Source: Rhizobium sp. RCAM05350 (lineage in GTDB: Bacteria > Pseudomonadota > Alphaproteobacteria > Rhizobiales > Rhizobiaceae). Taken from it: a DNA stretch of 64,000 bases. Below, in pieces: positions 1-11,022 of this stretch (its first letter is position 1; every line of letters starts with the position of its first letter). The stretch covers positions 558,001 to 622,000 of the forward strand of contig CP087974.1 of NCBI GenBank assembly GCA_024426085.1, in the 5' to 3' direction. A program made the translations under genes and the position numbers. The notes beneath the pieces are model-generated. The model searched no databases. It had not been told where the DNA came from and saw only the letters and a program-made list of their open reading frames with translations.

Positions 1-561
1 GATGACAATCTCCTGATCGCGTGGCAGGAAGCCGAATTCGATGGCCACGAACCGCTGCTTGGTGGATGGCTTGAGAGCCTTTAGGATGTTCTGGTAGCCA
101 GGGTTGTAGGAGACGACGAGCATGAATGCCGGAGGAGCGACCAGCGTCTCCCCGTCCGTTCAAGGGGAAGGATCCGTCTGTCGTCGGTGAGCGGATGAAG
201 CACCACGGCGACGTCCTTGCGGGCCTCAACGATCTCGTCGAGATAGCAGACGCCGCCCTCGCGTACAGACCGGGTGAGCGGGCCGTCCACCCATACGGTA
301 TCGCCGCCCTTCAACAGATACCGCCCCGTCAGGTCGGCGGCCGCAAGGTCGTCGTGGCATGAGACGGTGGAGAGCGGCAGCCCAAGACTTGCTGCCATGT
401 GATTGACGAAACGGGTCTTCCCGCATCCGGTCGGCCCCTTGAGAAGAAGTGGAAGCTGGCGGGTCCATGCCATTTCGGAACAAACGGCACTCGTTGCCAT
501 TGGGCATGTAGGTTGGAATGGAAATTTCGGCACGGTTCCTGGCGGTGGAAAGCATGTTCAT
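1..561 (-). CDS. norQ: NorQ, MoxR-type AAA+ ATPase for nitric oxide reductase (partial)
   Basis: AAA+ ATPase of the CbbQ/NirQ/NorQ family, which with NorD activates or inserts the metal centre of the NorCB nitric oxide reductase. The P-loop GPTGCGKT and a Walker B segment reading [10 protein letters not shown] are visible. The start ATG at 559-561 gives MNMLSTARN followed by the family's NGNECRLF stretch. Two single-base breaks (near 465 and 150) split the frame; joining the frames gives a normal NorQ that continues past position 1 with [14 protein letters not shown]. The 3' end and any norD lie outside the window. It sits 61 bp downstream of norB in the same direction. The family call is firm; the breaks look like sequence error. 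Confidence 0.93.
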
Positions 562-622
562 CGACGTCTTCCTCGAAGTTCAGGGATGAGGCTGCTCCGG
601 CACCGACCGGAGCAGCAATCTT

Positions 623-1989
<1,367 letters not shown>

Positions 1990-1994
1990 TTAAA

Positions 1995-2448
1995 TCAGCC
2001 GGCGTCGTTCGGCGGCCACTTCTGGGTCTTGATCTTGCTGGCCCATTCCAGGAAATCGCCAAGGTCGTCCAGTTGCTGCTCGGTGAGATTGAACTGCGGC
2101 ATCTGTCGGCGGCCTTCGATGCCGGACGGCTGCGAGGCCATCCAACCTTTTAGCGTTTCGCGGGCGGTCGCCGGATCCTCCTGTCCGCCCCAGCGGGTCC
2201 AGACGTTGCTAAGCTCCGGCGCGAAATAAGCGCCTTCGCCATGCAGGGTGTGGCAGTTTATGCAGGAATTCTGCTCCCACACATGCTTCCCGCGGGGCGA
2301 CGGAATCGGTGAGCGTCTTTTCGTCCGTCGATGTGGTGCGGATGTAGTAGTGGCTGTGCGCGGTCAGCCCGATGAAGATCGCGAAGAAGAACGCCGACCC
2401 GCCGTAGAAGACGTTGCGCGCTCCGTTTTTTGTCAGATATTCAGACAT
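1995..2448 (-). CDS. norC: NorC, cytochrome c subunit of nitric oxide reductase
   Basis: Membrane-anchored monoheme cytochrome c that passes electrons to NorB. The N-terminus (MSEYLTKNGARNVFYGG, then a hydrophobic anchor) and the heme motif CINCH followed by TLHGEGAYFAPELSN match NorC, as does the length of about 150 residues. One break near 2285, between the anchor and the heme motif, puts the two halves in different frames. It is 24 bp upstream of norB and just downstream of norF. Confidence 0.95.
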
Positions 2449-2590
2449 TCGGTGTTCCTTGAGCTACGGTCCATGCCGACACCAAGAAGCGTCGAGCGGT
2501 TTTGACTGCGAACGTCATGAAGGAGGCAGCCCTTCCGGTCTTTGTGTTTCGACAAAGAGATTTCCATTTGGCTGCGCCGGCCCGCGTCAC

Positions 2591-2867
2591 CTAGATGCCA
2601 GCGGCAGCCTTTATGGCGACGGCAAACGTGAACATCATCGGCCAGGCCAAGAGAGCGGCGGCCAATACTGGGCGGTCGCCGCGGAGGCGCATGAAGTCCC
2701 AGGATTATCAAGCGGGACTTCAAAACCGTGAGGACGAGGACAACGATCAAGGCGATCAGGGGAAGAGCCTCCTGGTGCCATTGCGATGTCACGATCGCTC
2801 CGAGGATGCCCATTATGAGTACCCAGTGCGAGCTGCTGAACAGGTCCGGCGTTACCTTTTTAGACAT
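2591..2867 (-). CDS. norF: NorF, small membrane protein of the nor cluster
   Basis: Small protein of about 91 residues with two or three hydrophobic segments, in the norEF position before norC. It begins MSKKVTPDLFSSSHWVLIMG. An extra G near 2700 (in a ctggg run) shifts the frame; removing it gives a continuous hydrophobic C-terminus ending in KAAAGI and a stop at 2591-2593. NorF in other alphaproteobacteria is needed for full nitric oxide reductase activity, though its exact role is unsettled. The start lies 4 bp after the norE stop, consistent with one operon. Confidence 0.85.
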
Positions 2868-2871
2868 GGTT

Positions 2872-3416
2872 TCACCCGAGATAGATAAGCGGAAACATCA
2901 CCAGCCAGATGAGGTCGATGACGTGCCAGATGGTTGCGAGGATGACGATGTTGGATCGGTCGGGTTTGCGGGCGACGAGGACAAAGAGCGCCGCCACAAA
3001 CACGACGTGGGCCAGGTGGAATCCCGTGATCAGGAAATAGAGTTCGAAGAACGAGTGAAACGCGTCATCGCCAGCGAACTTCAGTTCGGATCGGTATTCC
3101 ATCAGCTTGAGGAAGGCGAACAGGAATCCCAACGCTGCGGCAAGCAGCAGACTGATCCGTTGCGAGACGATGGTTGCAGCGGGACGCGCGGCCAGGGCGG
3201 CCTGCCAGCCGCTGGCCAGCAGCACGATGGTGTTGAAGCTGGCCAGTCTTGTAGAAAGATGCAGCTTGGCTATCGAGAAACTTTCCGGATGCATCATGGA
3301 CAAGATCCAGAACGCACTTAGCAGGATACCGAATGTCGCATGAGTTCGCTCCAGACAAGGACCCAGAGAATGAGGTCGCTTCCCTTCTCCTTCCTCGCAC
3401 TCTCATCAACGTACAT
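2872..3416 (-). CDS. norE: NorE, cytochrome oxidase subunit III-like protein
   Basis: Integral membrane protein related to subunit III of heme-copper oxidases, accessory to nitric oxide reductase. The start ATG at 3414-3416 gives MYVDESARKEKGSDL and then WVLVWSEL, a typical NorE/CoxC beginning. The C-terminal two thirds read YFLITGFHLAHVV and IWHVIDLIWLVMFPLIYL, the family's helix VI-VII signature. A break near 3335 separates the first helix from the rest. About 181 residues. It is the first nor gene proper, 192 bp downstream of an ABC exporter in the same direction. Confidence 0.92.
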
Positions 3417-3608
3417 TATTGACACAGTATTATCCCCTGTCGTTTCGAAGGGAGAATGCCGTCTTGTTGGGATCTGCTCTTTGTCCGAACGCAAGCACAT
3501 GTGGGGTTGAACAGCAGTCCGCCTTCGACGATGGCGGCGATCAGTGCTTGCAGCATCCTATCTCGACGTGTGCTTCCCATCATTTGCTTCGGGGGGCCAT
3601 CAGCACCA

Positions 3609-5453
3609 CTACGCAGCATCCCTTTGCTCGTCGTCGCTGTCGGAAATCTTGAACTGCAATTTGGCCAGCCGTGCATAGGCTCCACCTTGGCGCGTGAGCG
3701 CGGCATGGCTGCCCTCCTCCACGACCCTTCCGTCCTCCACCACAAGTATCCGATCCGCCTTCAGCACCGTGGCAAGGCGGTGAGCGACGACGATGGTCGA
3801 ACGGTTCTCGACGAGTCCATCCAGCGCCTCCTGGACACAGGCTTCGTTCTCGGCGTCCAGCGCGGCGGTCGCTTCGTCCAGCAACAGGATTGGCGCATCC
3901 TTCAGCAAGGCGCGGGCGATCGCAATTCTCTGTCTCTGGCCGCCTGAAAGGGTGATCCCACGTTCGCCAACGACCGTTTCGTACCCATGGTCGAGCTTCG
4001 AGATGAATTCCTCCGCCTGAGCTTTGCGAGCGGCGGCAATCACCTGCTCGCGCGTTGCGTCAGGCCGTCCGAAGGCTATGTTTTCGAAGATCGAAGCCGC
4101 GAAGATGGTGACATCCTGGGGAACGACCGAGATTTCACTGCGCAGGCTCCGACGGGACAGCGTTTTCGGATCCCGGCCGTCTATGGATATGCCCCCAGCC
4201 TGATAGTTGTAGAACCCTAAGAGCAAGGACAGGAGGGTGCTCTTTCCCGAGCCGGAAGCGCCGACCAATGCGACGGTCTCGCCCGGCGCAACCGACATTG
4301 AAAAGCCCTTGATGACTTCAGAGTCTGGTGCGCCCGGATACGCGAAATGCACATCGGTGAACTTGATCTCGCCCCTCGTCGGCTGGCTAAGAACGCCAAG
4401 CTGTGTTCCATCGTGCTCGCCGACTTCATCGAGAAGCTCGAACACGCGATCCGCCGATCCAGCCGCCTGCGTAAGTTCGCCCCAGACCTCAGACAAGGAG
4501 CCGAGCGAGCCCGCCACGATGACCGAATAAAGGAGAAACTGGCTTAGTGTGCCAGCAGACATCGTTCCTTCGGAACACGCCGCGGGCACCAATCCAAAGA
4601 ACACCGACGACACTGCCGAAGATGAGGGCGATGGCGATCGCGGTCAGCACGGCTCGGGCACGCACCGCCTCCCTCGCCTTTGCATAGGCGGCTTCCACCT
4701 CGAGGGAATACCTCTGACACGCGACGTCTTCCCCGCAGAATGACTGCAGCGTCCGGTTGGCTGCAATCAGCTCGCTGGCATGGGCGGATGCTCCGGCGAG
4801 CGTGTCCAGCGCCGCCCTGGATTTTGCGCAGAACCGATCGTCCGAACAAAACCAATGATGCAACGATGAGCGGTATCGCCAGCATCGCCATGAGCGACAG
4901 CCTTGGACTCGTGAAGAACATCATCCCAAGCCCGCCGACGCACAGAAGCGAATTCCGAAGGGCCACTGACGCCGTCAACGTGACTGCGGACTTGATCTGG
5001 GTGGCGTCGGAGGTGAGCCGTGAAACGATTTCGCCCTGAATGGTTTTCATCGAAGAACCTGGCCGGGAGGCGGACGATATGCTGGAAGAGATCCTGCCGC
5101 AGGTCTGCGACAATCCGTTCGCCGAGGGTCGTCACGAAGAAGTAGCGGAATGCACTGGCGAGCGCCAAAGCCAGCGCCATCACAAGAAGCATGAGAAAAT
5201 AGCGGTTCATGAAAGCCGCGTCGGACTGGCTGAAGCCATAGTCGACCATGCGTCGGATTGCCACTGGCAGCGCCAAGGAAATGACGGCTGCGGATGTTAA
5301 GGCCAGAAGCGCTCCGAGCGACAGAGCCCGATGCCTTCGCAGCATCGGAAGAATTCGCAGTAGGGAACCGACTCGTTTCTTGCCGGAGTTCCCGACGTCG
5401 TCACTGTTCTTCTGTTGGCTCGGTGTGTGGCGGTCGTGCGCTGCGATCATCAA
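3609..5453 (-). CDS. ABC exporter, fused permease and ATPase (MsbA/LmrA type)
   Basis: Half-size ABC exporter of about 610 residues with an N-terminal six-helix domain and a C-terminal ATPase domain. Walker A (GASGSGKST), signature (LSGGQRQRIAIARALL), Walker B (ILLLDEATAALD) and H-loop (IVVAHRLATV) are all intact. The transmembrane part includes the substrate-domain hallmark RLPARFFDENHSGR. Breaks near 5060, 4830 and 4570 split the membrane domain. The substrate cannot be told from sequence. An FNR/NnrR-type palindrome lies 56 bp upstream and the nor genes follow downstream, so it may be expressed under denitrifying conditions. This neighbour is unusual for a nor cluster. Confidence 0.92.
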
Positions 5454-5508
5454 GGCAGTAATCTCCGGTTCTTGAGATCACCTTTGCAGTCATGGGAGAA
5501 ACCCGTCT

Positions 5509-5522
5509 TTGATCATGATCAA
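5509..5522 (-). promoter_or_regulatory. FNR/NnrR-type binding site
   Basis: Perfect palindrome TTGATCATGATCAA, the consensus for FNR/FixK/NnrR/Dnr regulators of the Crp family. Its centre is about 62 bp before the ABC exporter start codon, which fits an activator site near -41.5 of a transcript with a short leader. The same spacing is found for the site upstream of ccmI. Confidence 0.85.
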
Positions 5523-5654
5523 GCTAGCGGGCTTTTCCTGTGGGGTGAGAGTATCGCTTCCAAAGGTTCTATGTCATGAAAGCGGCCTGCCGTTGCCAGA
5601 CAGGCCGTGGATCTAAACCAAAAGATGTCGATCACAGGAGGAATCGATGCCATT

Positions 5655-6188
5655 TTATGAGGGTGCGGAAGGAGGATCTGAGCCTAGATTGCGTCTCAGG
5701 ATGACGACGGAGGGATCATCCTCGTCGTCGTAGGCCTTGAACTTCATTTCCCGCTCAAGGTTGATTGCAGCGTGGTTCTCATGGCTCTCCAAGGATCTGA
5801 CGCTCTTGAAACCACGCTGTTCGGCGTAGCGGCACATGTGTGCGAGCATCTCCCATCCAATGCCTCGGAGTTTGTAGTCATCACGGATGGTGACAGCCAC
5901 CTCTCCGCGATCGGGATCTTCGCCTGCAAGCGTCGTGACCGCCACCACGGTCTTGTCCGAAGCCAACGCCAGGAAATTCACGACGAACGGATCATCGGAG
6001 CGGGTCATCTCAAGAATTCGCTCGTGGGACAACGTCTTCATGCTAGAAAGGAAACGGAACCGCATGTCTTCCGGCGTGACGTGCTTGAAAAACTCGGCAA
6101 CGATGTCCTCGTCATTCGGCGTCGCTCGCCGAACGCGGAAACCGAATCCTGTGCGTGTGACCAGATCGTCGTCAATGTTGGCAGGCAT
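5655..6188 (-). CDS. GNAT-family N-acetyltransferase
   Basis: Single-domain GNAT acetyltransferase of 177 residues. The first strand FRVRRATPNDEDIVAEFF and the acetyl-CoA region VTIRDDYKLRGIGWEMLAH (the family's Q/RxxGxG/A loop, here KLRGIG) are visible, as is ENHAAINLEREMKFK near the end. It resembles the acetyltransferase domain attached to acyl-CoA synthetase-like protein lysine acetylases. I choose the ATG at 6186-6188, which has a strong AAAGGAGATA ribosome site, over an upstream in-frame ATG. The frame is intact. It follows ccmF by 81 bp on the same strand. Confidence 0.85.
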   Translation of the reverse strand: MPANIDDDLVTRTGFGFRVRRATPNDEDIVAEFFKHVTPEDMRFRFLSSMKTLSHERILEMTRSDDPFVVNFLALASDKTVVAVTTLAGEDPDRGEVAVTIRDDYKLRGIGWEMLAHMCRYAEQRGFKSVRSLESHENHAAINLEREMKFKAYDDEDDPSVVILRRNLGSDPPSAPS

Positions 6189-6269
6189 TTGATATCTCCT
6201 TTGGGCGAGCAAGAGGCCGCTGACCAGCGCTTCGCCCGGACATCGGTTGACGTCCATCTGTTTCGATAC

Positions 6270-8352
6270 TTAACCGAAGGACCCCGCCAGACCTTGATCT
6301 GGCGCAACCCTGGAAGAGATTTTAGCCGCTTCAGGGTCGCCGCCTGGCAACGGCAATGCAGGAGGACCTGCGATCGGCGTTGTCGCTGTGGCAGGCCTGG
6401 CCTTCCGAGTCGCGCGCTGACGCGCAGGCGTCTATCACTGAGGGATACAATCCCACCCGCCGCCATGACTACTGCCCCATACCAGATGCACAGGATGAAA
6501 GGCTTCCACCAGATCCGGACGACGATGGCACCGTCGTGGGTGAAATCGCCCAAGGATATGTAGAGCTGACTGAGGCCGAAGGTGACCATGCCTGCTTCGG
6601 TCGTCGGCATCTGATGGGCATCATAGACCCGCTTTGACGACCACACCTCGGCGACCTCCGCGCCATCCATCTGAACTCTGAAGCTTCCGCGGTCATCCTT
6701 GTAGTTTGGTCCGTCGGCGTCATTCATGCCTTGGAATTCGATCGTGTATCCGCCTGCGTCGACCGTTGCGCCGGGTTTCATCTCGACCATACGTTCCGTC
6801 ATGAAGTGGAAACAGCAACGATGCCGACGACGGATACCCCCAATCCCGCATGCGCCAGCGCAGTCCCGAAGGCTGATCGCGGCAGCCCTCTCAATCTACG
6901 GTAGGCAATAGTTGCTGGGACCTTGCCCACGGCCGCACGATACCAGAGATCCGTGACAGCGCTGAAAATGAGGAACAATCCAGCAGCCAGTCCAAGGATG
7001 GAAAGGACGGGGCCACCGTGCTCGGCATAGAAGATACCCAATGCCAGGAGCAAGGCGAGCGCCGCGAGCAGATACAGTCTTTGCATGACGCCATATATGT
7101 CGCCGCGCTTCCAGGCGAGAAGCGGGCCGAACGGAACGGCGAACAACAGTGGCACCATAAGCAGGCCGAATGTCATGTTAAAGAATGGTGCCCCTGACGG
7201 AAATCTTGTCGCCAGTCAAGCTTTCTAGCACCAGCGGATAGAGCGTTCCGGTCAATACGGTGCCACAAGAAACAGTCAGGATGAGATTGTTGACAACAAG
7301 CGCTCCCTCCCTCGAAATCGGCGCAAAAAGACCGCCGGCGGTAAGGATCGGTGCGCGGAAAGCAAACAGCGAAAGCGCCCCCGCCGACGAAGGCCAGCAG
7401 AATGACAAGGATGAAAATTCCTCGTGTGGGATCGCTCATGAAGGCATGCACCGATGTAAGCGCACCGGATCGGACGAGGAAGGTTCCGAGCAACGACAGT
7501 GAAAAGGTCAGTATCGCCAGCAGCAGGGTCCAGATTTTCAGCGCCTCGCGTTTCTCCATCACCACCGCGGAATGCAGAAGTGCCGTCCCTGCAAGCCACG
7601 GCATGAAAGAAGCGTTCTCGACCGGATCCCAGAACCACCACCCGCCCCACCCAAGCTCGTAGTAGGCCCAGTAGGATCCCATCGCGATGCCCAGAGTGAG
7701 GAATGTCCAGGCGGCGAGCGTCCAAGGCCGAACCCAGCGTGCCCAGGCAGCATCAATACGGCCCTCCATCAAGGCTGCCACGGCAAACGAGAAGCAGACT
7801 GAAAAGCCGACATAGCCCAGATAAAGGAGCGGCGGATGGATCGTGAGGCCGACGTCCTGGAGCACGGGGTTGAGTTCGCGGCCTTCTGCCGGAGGCATGG
7901 CGATGCGCACGAAGGGGTTCGACGTCAACAGGATGAAGAGGATGAAGGCGGACGAAATCCATGCCTGCACCGCCAGCACGTTCGCTCTCAAAGTATCGGG
8001 CAGATTGCGTCCGAACACGGGCGACCAGCGCGCTGAATAACGTCAGGATCAGCAGCCAGAGCATCATGGAGCCTTCATGATTTCCCCAGACACCCGAGTA
8101 TTTGTAGGCGAGAGGCATCAGCGAATGCGAATTCTCCCAGACATTCCTGACCGAGAAGTCGGATACGACGTGGGCATAGGCCAGAACTCCGAACGAGAAC
8201 GCGACCAACGCGAAGAGAGCGACGGAGCCTGTGGGGGCGACGTCCATGAGCGACAGGTCACGTCTGCGCGCTCCGACGACTGGTACGATTGACACAATGA
8301 CCGAAGTTGCTAGCGCGAGGATGAGGACGTAGTGGCCGATCTCAATGATCAT
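6270..8352 (-). CDS. ccmF: CcmF, cytochrome c heme lyase subunit
   Basis: Large membrane protein that, with CcmH/I, attaches heme to apocytochromes c. The tryptophan-rich WWD signature is clear ([19 protein letters not shown]), as are [20 protein letters not shown] and [14 protein letters not shown]. About 690 residues after joining frames, with breaks near 7995, 7400, 7175, 6800 and in the C-terminal tail near 6410. The stop at 6270-6272 is inferred from the frame that gives an Ala/Pro-rich tail, so the 3' end is approximate. Its ATG overlaps the ccmE stop (ATGA). No ccmH follows, unlike the usual rhizobial cycHJKL operon. Confidence 0.93.
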
Positions 8353-8817
8353 TTCCGAACCTCCGGGCGCTCGACTTGCACCTCTTCCCAGAGACCCTGC
8401 GATTTCAGCCTGTCAGCCACATCCCTAGGCAGATATTTCTCGTCGTGCTTTGCAAGCACCGTGTCCAGTGACGAACACGCGGTTGGCGGCTTCGAATTTA
8501 CCTTCGGTCACCACGCCCTGCCCCTCGCGAAAGAGATCGGGGAGGATGCCCGTATATTTCACCTTCACATTCTGCCCGCTGCCATCCGTCACGGAGAATT
8601 CAACCGTCGTTCCGTTTCCGCGCACGACGCTTTCCTCACCGACCAGGCCTCCAAGCCGAATGCGTATTCCAGCAGCGACAGGATCTGTTTTAAGGTCTGC
8701 AGGCAGGTAGAAGTAGGCGACGGACTCGCTGAATGCGAACATGATCAGCAACACGGCGGCAATAATGAAACTTACGCCACCACCGATCACGGCCAGCCGT
8801 TTTTGCTTTCGTGTCAT
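8349..8817 (-). CDS. ccmE: CcmE, periplasmic heme chaperone
   Basis: Membrane-anchored heme chaperone that binds heme covalently through a histidine before handing it to CcmF. It starts [14 protein letters not shown] followed by one hydrophobic anchor. The beta-barrel signature [13 protein letters not shown] and [18 protein letters not shown] is present. The heme-binding segment [10 protein letters not shown] is out of frame because of an indel near 8455. About 155 residues. It overlaps ccmI upstream and ccmF downstream by 4 bp each, so the three genes form one transcript. Confidence 0.94.
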
Positions 8818-9933
8818 TCCACCATATCCTTCGTGGTCAGGCCCAATTTGCGGGCTTGGGCAATTAGCTCTTTGCCCTGCTCGCTTGATGAGGAAAGAGC
8901 GAACAAGCCTCGCGTCAACGCATCCGCTGCTCGGTCTCGGTCATTCAGGACAACGAAAGAGCGAACAAGCCGCATCCAACCATCCAGGTTGTCCGAATCC
9001 TTTGCGAGCTTTGCCTCAAGGTTCGCCACCATGCTGCGGATCATGACTTCCTGTTCGGCGGGGTTGGCGCTATCTACCTGTTCCGACGTCGGCTCAGTCC
9101 GGAGAATTGCGACCGTCGCCGTCTCACTGTTCCTGGCGATGTGCAGTTTTACGAGCGACATCCAAGGTGCGCCGGCAGGCGAACCCTTCATGATTGCCTC
9201 GAAGGCCACCTTTGCGTCTGAGCGCCGACCTGCCTGCTCCATTGCGAGTGCCAGATAAAACTGTGCGCGGGGATTGCCTGGATCGATGCCCGCGGACTGC
9301 TGCAATGTGTTTCGCGCCTCTTCGGAAACAATGCCACCCGAGCTCGCCATAAGCGTTTCGGCCAGGCCATCAAGGCGGACCGCGCTGGGACCGAGCAGAC
9401 GGATGGCGTTTCGATAGGCCATCTCGGCGTCGGCGATCCGGTCCATTTTAAGGTACATGGGGGCGAGGACATCCCAGCCCAGGCCATCATCGGGCCGTTG
9501 GCGAAGATGGCGCTCTGCCCTGTCGACTAGGATAAGCAAGTCGTCTCCCGGATGCTGAAGACGAGCTTCGAGCGGTCGGGATGGCAGGTCCGGCGAACCC
9601 AGCTCTACATAGAGACCGATGCTCAACAGCGGAATAAACGCGACGATCGCGATGCTCAGCAGACTATTGCGGCTCGAAGAGGCGATGATCGGCAGATCAA
9701 TCTGATCGGTGGCCTTGAGGAGTCGCCTTGCAGCCTCTGCCCGTGCGTACGCGAATTCCGCCGCGGCAACGTGCCCCGTGCGCGTCCTTATCGAGTTCCG
9801 CCAATTGATCGCGATAGATCAAAATGGCGCTCGTCTGATTTCCGCTGGACCCGTGCCGACTCCTGGTGAGTGGATGGAGCAGTGAGGCTGCAATGGCGGT
9901 GGCGATGACCGCGAAGATAGTCCAGATAACCAT
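8814..9933 (-). CDS. ccmI: CcmI/CycH, apocytochrome c chaperone
   Basis: CcmI has two N-terminal membrane helices and a C-terminal TPR domain that holds apocytochrome c for the heme lyase. The N-terminus [15 protein letters not shown] and the DQLAELDKD segment fit. The C-terminal part carries TPR-like repeats ([25 protein letters not shown]) and the [11 protein letters not shown] motif typical of CycH. About 372 residues, with breaks near 9780 and 9650. It is the first gene of the ccmIEF set and starts 54 bp from an FNR/NnrR-type palindrome. Confidence 0.9.
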
Positions 9934-9986
9934 GATGTCCGCACGCTATTGTTCATTGGAACATAGCGTCGCTGGCCTGCCGGACG

Positions 9987-10000
9987 TTGATGTAGATCAA
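9987..10000. promoter_or_regulatory. FNR/NnrR-type binding site upstream of ccmI
   Basis: TTGATGTAGATCAA, with intact TTGAT and ATCAA half-sites. The centre lies about 60 bp before the ccmI start, the same distance as the site before the ABC exporter. It is also in the divergent region with the YcnI-like gene (start 10191), so it could act on both sides, although it is about 190 bp from that gene. Confidence 0.8.
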
Positions 10001-10190
10001 CCACGAAGGATTTCATGCGGAACATGGCGGTCAGATTGTGCCGCGAATTTGATCGCCGTCAAAGTGGGCTCCGGCCATACGACTTAAACATGACCTCGAG
10101 TTCAACCCCTGGACACAAGTTTCGGACGGCACTCGAGAAAGAAACCGCCGCGGTGCTAGATCGCAACCGATACGCCTTTTGGAGACTCCC

Positions 10191-10718
10191 ATGAAAAAGC
10201 ATGCCCTTATCGCTATGACGGCCGCCCTCATGATGGCCAGTGCTGCAGACGCCCATATCACGCTCGAACAGTCACAGGCGCTCTCCGGAAAGGCTTACAA
10301 GGCCATTCTGCGAGTGGGTCACGGCTGCGACGGAAAGTCGACCGTGAAGATCCACGTGCAGGTGCCGGAGGGGCTCCTGGCTGCGAAACCCATGCCAAAG
10401 GCGGGTTGGACGGCGGAGAAGGTCAAGGCAACATACGAGAAGAACTATGACCTTCATGGCAAGCCAGTGAACGAAGGCGTCGGCGAAATCGTCTGGTCGG
10501 GTGGCAACCTGGCCGATGATGAATACGACGAATTCATCTTCCGCGCGACCATCGCGAAGGAGCTTCCCCTCGGCACCAAGATCTACGTCCCGGTGGTGCA
10601 GGAATGCACGGATGGTGCGGTCGAGCGGTGGATCCAGATACCCGCAGCAGGCAAATCGTCGGACGACTACGACACTCCGGCACCTTATTTCGAGATCGTC
10701 GCCGAACCCCGGTCCTGA
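10191..10718 (+). CDS. YcnI-family (DUF1775) copper-binding periplasmic protein
   Basis: Exported protein of 175 residues. The signal peptide MKKHALIAMTAALMMASA ends in AADA, so cleavage would leave histidine as the first mature residue (HITLEQ), as needed for the copper 'histidine brace' of YcnI proteins. The domain continues with YKAILRVGHGCDGKSTVKI and PMPKAGWTAEKVKA, a good DUF1775 match, and an intact frame. The start at 10191 has GGAGAC upstream. A copD gene lies at 17.3-18.3 kb, and YcnI and CopD are often partners in copper handling. Copper supply matters for denitrification enzymes, so a role in metal delivery is plausible but inferred. Confidence 0.9.
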   Translation: MKKHALIAMTAALMMASAADAHITLEQSQALSGKAYKAILRVGHGCDGKSTVKIHVQVPEGLLAAKPMPKAGWTAEKVKATYEKNYDLHGKPVNEGVGEIVWSGGNLADDEYDEFIFRATIAKELPLGTKIYVPVVQECTDGAVERWIQIPAAGKSSDDYDTPAPYFEIVAEPRS

Positions 10719-10841
10719 TTTCAGGAATCGGACGCCGCTCCCTGCTGGGCGGCGTCCATTCTCGCCATCAATGAAATCGGCCTCCCTGCCAGCGCAACCA
10801 TTCGCGGACCGGCCCGACAACCCTGAAAATGGACTACCTGC

Positions 10842-10997
10842 ATGACCGACGCCCAGATAGGACTTGTTGTCGCAACACCGATCATCGTGCTATTCGCCGT
10901 CGCATTGTGCAGGATGGGGGTTCTTCAGCGCTACAGTGCCGCTGCTGCCGTCGCCGTCTCGGTCGTGATCGCCTTAATGCTGTTCACGCAGCAATGA
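10842..10997 (+). CDS. Small two-helix membrane protein
   Basis: A 51-residue open frame, MTDAQIGLVVATPIIVL onward, with two hydrophobic segments and a short polar link (CRMGVLQRYS). It lies between the YcnI-like gene and nnrU on the same strand, 25 bp before nnrU, with codon usage like its neighbours. No family recognised. Its position suggests co-transcription with nnrU. Confidence 0.6.
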   Translation: MTDAQIGLVVATPIIVLFAVALCRMGVLQRYSAAAAVAVSVVIALMLFTQQ

Positions 10998-11022
10998 CAC
11001 CATCATCACGGAGGAACCGCCT

